Origin: Oscillospiraceae bacterium
GTDB lineage: Bacteria; Bacillota; Clostridia; Oscillospirales; Ruminococcaceae
Assembly (NCBI GenBank): GCA_017410745.1
Contig: JAFPPJ010000109.1
Coordinates: 1 to 9,251 of the forward strand
DNA length: 9,251 nt
Direction of reading: 5' to 3'
Positions 5,892 through 9,251 of this stretch are shown here, piece after piece. Every line of letters starts with the position of its first letter. The stretch's first letter is position 1. The position numbers and the translations under genes are program-made. The notes under the pieces are model-generated. The model worked only from the letters and a program-made list of their open reading frames with translations, did no database searches and was not told the DNA's origin.

Positions 5892-6666
5892 AACTAAGCT
5901 GCTCATTATCCTGTCCGCTCTGATATTCACTGCCTGCGGAAAGGCAAGTGAGCCGACAGCGACAGAAGCAACAGTTTCAACATCGGCTGTTGAAACTGTT
6001 GAAACAGCTGCCGATACAGACAAAGTCAATGATAAGCCGGACGCACCGCAGGCGAGCGGCGAAATGGTGACTGCGGACACGGAGTTCATCAGGGGCGTCC
6101 ATGCGGGTATGACGGTGGATGAGGTAAGGGTTGCTCTCGGAGAGGGCGATGCCGACCTTTCGGGTCAGGTGGAGGATGTATATCTTCTCACCTACGGCAA
6201 ATCAAATCTGATATTCGAGTCTATGCCCGAGGTATTCGGCGACGATGAACAAAGACTGTCGATGCTGATGATAAAGGACAATGAGATAGGTCTTGCGGAC
6301 GGTATGCAGATAGGCACGCCTATTGAGGACACGATAGCGGCGTTCTTTCACGATGAAGAGGATCACACGCCGGATGATCTCAGGGAGAAAAACAGCAGGA
6401 TCATCTATGGGCTCGGGGATTACGAGAAGCTCGACAGGATAGCGGACGGGAAGCTTGCCGACGGTGAGACACAGGACGGCGACTACAAGCTCGGTATCAC
6501 CATAGAGCTTGACGATGGGACTTCGCTCGCATATATGGACATACATCTGCATGAGAAGTGTTCATCATTTATGCTGATGCTGCAGTATGATGATGAAATG
6601 AAGCTCGACAACATACTCATGAGAATGACCGATTCAAACATAATGGATGAGTTCTTCGGACAGTGA
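5884..6666 (+). CDS. Putative lipoprotein with two BamE/BLIP-like segments (lipoprotein 2)
   Basis: A 260-residue predicted lipoprotein. MNKTKLLIILSALIFTAC is a short signal ending at likely lipidated Cys18 (the -3 residue is Phe, a weak lipobox), followed by a Thr/Ala/Glu linker to about residue 65. Two related segments follow: GVHAGMTVDEVRVALGE (71-87) and GMQIGTPIEDTIAAFFH (140-156). It aligns along its folded part with the upstream gene (shared HTPDD/NTPDE, YGLGDYEKLD/YGRDAFDKID, LQYDDEMKL/FQFDDDDKL), so the two are tandem paralogues. The start at 5884 overlaps the upstream gene by eight bases and gives a proper signal; an in-frame ATG at 5839 would add 15 residues that spoil it. It probably sits on the outer face of the membrane. 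The ligand or partner is unknown. Confidence 0.85.
   Translation: MNKTKLLIILSALIFTACGKASEPTATEATVSTSAVETVETAADTDKVNDKPDAPQASGEMVTADTEFIRGVHAGMTVDEVRVALGEGDADLSGQVEDVYLLTYGKSNLIFESMPEVFGDDEQRLSMLMIKDNEIGLADGMQIGTPIEDTIAAFFHDEEDHTPDDLREKNSRIIYGLGDYEKLDRIADGKLADGETQDGDYKLGITIELDDGTSLAYMDIHLHEKCSSFMLMLQYDDEMKLDNILMRMTDSNIMDEFFGQ
5969..6005. repeat. 14-bp inverted repeat with three GTTTCAACA sites
   Basis: CAACAGTTTCAACA (5969-5982) and TGTTGAAACTGTTG (5988-6001) are perfect inverted arms around TCGGC. The 9-mer GTTTCAACA occurs forward at 5974-5982 and reversed at 5988-5996 and 5997-6005, the last two adjacent. The unit TTTCAACA is that of the oriC sites. It lies in the linker-coding part of lipoprotein 2 (TVSTSAVETVETA), so repetitive coding may explain part of it. 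In RNA it would form a strong hairpin. Confidence 0.6.
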
Positions 6667-6700
6667 GTCCGCAGACAGTTCGATGATAAGGATTGATATG

Positions 6701-8677
6701 ATGGAAAATATGAATGATATACCCGAGGTCATAGCCCCCGATACCGACTACGACGAAAACCAGATACAGGTGCTCGAGGGACTTGAGCATGTGCGAAAGC
6801 GCCCAGGTATGTACATAGGCTCTACAGGCCCCAAGGGTCTGCATCATCTTGTGTATGAGATCGTGGACAATGCGATAGATGAGGCACTTGCGGGATTCTG
6901 CTCGGAGATAAAGGTGAATATCCTCCCGGGTGATGTGATCGAGGTATCCGACAACGGACGAGGCATACCCGTGGGAATACATCCGACTGCGGGCATATCT
7001 GCTGCGACTGTGGTATTCACCATGCTCAATGCCGGCGGCAAGTTCGGCGGCGGCGGATACAAGGTAGCGGGCGGTCTGCATGGCGTGGGCGCATCCGTGG
7101 TAAATGCGCTGTCCGAATGGCTCGAGCTGACGGTATACAAGGACGGGGACATATATTTCCAGCGCTTTGAGAACGGCGGCAGCTATAACGAGGAAATGAA
7201 GGTCATAGGTCATGAGGAGGGACGCACGGGCACGACGGTGCGATTCAAGGCAGACCCTGCGGTATTCACCGAGACTACCGTATATGACTATGAGGTGCTG
7301 CTCAAGCGTCTGAGAGAGCAGGCATTCCTCAATGCGGGCGTGAAGATAATCTTCTCCGACCTGCGCGATGAGGAGAATATACAGTCCGAGGTGCTGTGCT
7401 ACGAGGGCGGCATACGTCAGTTCGTAGAGCACATCCATCATGTCAAGGGCTATGAGCCTCTTTCCGATGAGGTCGTATATCTTTCCATGAAGAAGGACGA
7501 TATGACCGCAGAGGTGGCATTCATGTGGAATGACTCCTACAATGAGGATGTGAGGAGCTTTGCCAACAATATCCACACCACAGACGGCGGTTCACATGAG
7601 AACGGATTCAAGAATGCACTGACCAAGGTGCTCAATGAATACGGAAAGAAATTCAACATAATCAAGGAAAATCAGGACAAGCTCACGGGTGATGATGTCC
7701 GCGAAGGCATAACCGCTATCGTATCGGTGAAGCTCACCAACTGCGAGTTTGAAGGCCAGACCAAGGGCAGGCTCGGAAATCCCGAGGCAAGGCCGCTTGT
7801 TGAGAATATGGTGACAGAGAAGCTGGCGTATTATCTCGACGAGCATCCCCAGGAAGCAAGGCTGATACTCGAAAAGACCATTAATGCCCAGAAGGCGAGA
7901 GAGGCTGCAAAGAAGGCAAGGGAGACTGCAAGGCGCAAGTCCGCCATGGACAGTGCATCTCTTCCCGGCAAGCTCACAGACTGCTATGACAAGAATACAG
8001 CCATGACCGAGCTCTACATCGTGGAGGGAGACTCTGCGGGCGGCACGGCTAAGGCTGCAAGAAGTGCGCAGTATCAGGCGATACTCCCGCTGTGGGGCAA
8101 GATGCTCAATGTTGAGAAGGCACGTCTTGACAGGGTATACACCAATGAGAAGCTGATGCCCGTTGTTGCGGCGCTTGGCACATCCATAGGCGAGGACTTC
8201 GACATATCCAAGCTCAGATACGGCAAGATAGTTATAATGTCCGATGCCGATGTGGACGGCTACCACATCCGCACGCTGATGCTGACGTTCTTCTTCAGGT
8301 ATATGCGTGAGCTCATCACCAACGGAAATGTATACATCGCACAGCCTCCCCTCTTCAAGGTGGCAAAGCGCAAGGGCAAGAAGGAAGAATACAAGTATGC
8401 ATTCTCCGAGGAGGAGAGAGATCAGTACACAAGAGAGTTCGAGGCCCAGGGCGACGGCAATATAAACATACAGCGATACAAGGGTCTTGGTGAGATGGAT
8501 GCGGATCAGCTGTGGGACACCACGATGAATCCCGAGACAAGGATAATGCTGCGCGTTAATATCGAGGATGCGGCAAAGGCTGATGAGACATTCTCGATAC
8601 TCATGGGCGACAAGGTAGAGCCGAGAAAGGAATTCATCGAGAAGAACGCAGGATATGTACAGAATCTTGATTTCTGA
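6701..8677 (+). CDS. gyrB: DNA gyrase subunit B
   Basis: The 658-residue ATPase subunit of gyrase, which with GyrA introduces negative supercoils. GHKL ATPase motifs: EIVDNAIDEAL (53-63), DNGRGIPV (84-91) and GGLHGVGASVVNALS (124-138). Toprim motifs: YIVEGDSAGG (439-448), NVEKAR (470-475) and the metal-binding DADVDG (515-520). The tail QRYKGLGEMDADQLW with MGDKVEPR and YVQNLDF is gyrase-like rather than ParE-like. At the position of E. coli Arg136 (coumarin contact) there is Phe153, and at E. coli Lys447 there is Trp465. AAGGA at 6688-6692 suits starts at 6698 or 6701; in-frame ATGs at 6647 and 6683 lie upstream, the first inside the previous gene. gyrA does not follow within the window. Confidence 0.97.
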   Translation: MENMNDIPEVIAPDTDYDENQIQVLEGLEHVRKRPGMYIGSTGPKGLHHLVYEIVDNAIDEALAGFCSEIKVNILPGDVIEVSDNGRGIPVGIHPTAGISAATVVFTMLNAGGKFGGGGYKVAGGLHGVGASVVNALSEWLELTVYKDGDIYFQRFENGGSYNEEMKVIGHEEGRTGTTVRFKADPAVFTETTVYDYEVLLKRLREQAFLNAGVKIIFSDLRDEENIQSEVLCYEGGIRQFVEHIHHVKGYEPLSDEVVYLSMKKDDMTAEVAFMWNDSYNEDVRSFANNIHTTDGGSHENGFKNALTKVLNEYGKKFNIIKENQDKLTGDDVREGITAIVSVKLTNCEFEGQTKGRLGNPEARPLVENMVTEKLAYYLDEHPQEARLILEKTINAQKAREAAKKARETARRKSAMDSASLPGKLTDCYDKNTAMTELYIVEGDSAGGTAKAARSAQYQAILPLWGKMLNVEKARLDRVYTNEKLMPVVAALGTSIGEDFDISKLRYGKIVIMSDADVDGYHIRTLMLTFFFRYMRELITNGNVYIAQPPLFKVAKRKGKKEEYKYAFSEEERDQYTREFEAQGDGNINIQRYKGLGEMDADQLWDTTMNPETRIMLRVNIEDAAKADETFSILMGDKVEPRKEFIEKNAGYVQNLDF

Positions 8678-8695
8678 CGTGACACAGGAGAATAT

Positions 8696-9251
8696 ATGTT
8701 TGATGATGAGAACAGTCCCTCTGCGGTGAGCGAGCAGCTCGCCAGCGGACAGTACGAGAGCAGCAAGGATGATATGCTCAAGGGCTTTGCGGTATTTCAG
8801 AAGAAGTTCGCCGGGCGCAACGTGATAATACAGATGATACTTGTATTCATCGCAATAATGATAAACGTGGTGAACATCATCACCGCAAATGACGGTGACT
8901 ACGGCGGCTCGATACTGATAATACTGCTGTGTGTATTCATCGGGGCGAATATACTCACCGCACCGAAGAGGACATACAAAAAGCTGTCGAGAGCACTCGA
9001 AAATCTCGAGGGCGTGATATACGGATGTGATATATTCACGGACAAGATAATAATATCAACACTTCACGACCCGCTTGTTGAAAAGGGCGGAGAAGATAGA
9101 TCCGACACCGGCAGCGCCGAAGACAGCGGTGATGCTCCCGAGGAAACGGAGAACAGCACTGCTGCGGACAATGATGCGGACACATCCGATGCGCCCGAGG
9201 AGACGGATGAAAACGACGGTCTGCCTCCTGCTACGCTGATACACATCGACA
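8696..9251 (+). CDS. Two-TM membrane protein with acidic repeat region (partial)
   Basis: The frame opens with ATG at 8696, five bases after AGGAG (8686-8690) and 18 bases past the gyrB stop, and stays open to the window edge (185 codons). Residues 1-40 are polar and soluble. Two hydrophobic helices follow at about 43-63 and 72-89, then a basic KRTYKKLSRALENLEG and a strand-like segment GVIYGCDIFTDKIIISTL. Residues about 129-175 are Asp/Glu/Ser/Thr-rich and contain a repeated DAPEET (146-151 and 165-170). Two helices followed by a beta segment recall YcxB-like membrane proteins, but this is a weak resemblance and the acidic stretch would be an insertion. Probably the last visible gene of the dnaN-gyrB operon. 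Function unknown. Confidence 0.8.
   Translation, partial: MFDDENSPSAVSEQLASGQYESSKDDMLKGFAVFQKKFAGRNVIIQMILVFIAIMINVVNIITANDGDYGGSILIILLCVFIGANILTAPKRTYKKLSRALENLEGVIYGCDIFTDKIIISTLHDPLVEKGGEDRSDTGSAEDSGDAPEETENSTAADNDADTSDAPEETDENDGLPPATLIHID
9076..9084 (-). promoter_or_regulatory. Isolated TTTTCAACA site downstream of gyrB
   Basis: Plus-strand TGTTGAAAA, an exact match to the origin 9-mer, with ATATCAACA 15 bases upstream (9053-9061). It lies in the coding sequence of the membrane protein (LVEK), so chance is possible. Confidence 0.2.

Noticed and set aside
5055..6089. Long minus-strand open frame (344 codons) opposite the lipoproteins
   Set aside because: It is antisense to two frames with signal peptides and ribosome sites, and its openness follows from the biased Ala/Glu/Asp codons on the plus strand. 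It has no start signal of its own.
6617..7576. Long minus-strand open frame opposite gyrB
   Set aside because: It is antisense to highly conserved GyrB ATPase motifs, with no ribosome site or recognisable product.
7568..7577. ATATCCACA in gyrB as a canonical-type DnaA box
   Set aside because: Single copy within a conserved coding segment, one mismatch from TTATCCACA and away from the origin; most likely chance.
8678..8695. Terminator after gyrB
   Set aside because: The 18-base gap has no stem or T-run and contains the ribosome site of the next gene.
1..9251. CRISPR arrays, tRNA or rRNA genes, insertion sequences
   Set aside because: No regularly spaced repeats, cloverleaf-like or rRNA segments, transposase motifs or terminal repeats were seen; the window is a chromosomal core region.

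Overview
The window is the replication-origin region of a bacterial chromosome. The order is dnaA, a gene-free origin, dnaN, an S4-domain gene, recF, remB (yaaB), two paralogous lipoprotein genes, gyrB, and the start of a membrane-protein gene. The dnaA-dnaN-S4-recF-remB-gyrB order is the Firmicutes pattern. Heavy use of ATA and AGG/AGA codons, purine-rich Shine-Dalgarno sites, and Ala/Glu/Thr linkers behind lipoprotein signals fit a gut or rumen clostridium of the Ruminococcus type. That placement is an inference from style, not a database match.

Layout: positions 1-38 hold the first codons of a minus-strand gene for an exported protein, with its own promoter (67-95). A second promoter (219-247) drives dnaA (362-1735). 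Positions 1736-2235 are the probable oriC, with an AT-rich stretch, several palindromes and repeated TTTTCAACA-type sites, but no canonical TTATCCACA. From dnaN (2236) to the right-hand edge all genes lie on the plus strand, overlap or are at most about 34 bases apart, and have no visible terminator between them, so they look like one operon running away from the origin in the leading-strand direction.

The core genes cooperate in replication. DnaA opens the origin, DnaN is the sliding clamp, RecF helps restart and repair gapped DNA, and GyrB with GyrA (not in the window) relieves supercoils. The accessory part is the insertion of two related lipoprotein genes between remB and gyrB. The first has an in-frame amber codon in its Ala/Glu linker. 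The second carries a 14-bp inverted repeat built from the same TTTCAACA unit found in oriC.

The points most worth following up are the apparent joint divergence of the DnaA recognition helix and the origin boxes, the box cluster inside a lipoprotein gene, the amber codon, the duplicated lipoprotein pair, and natural substitutions at two GyrB positions known for drug resistance.
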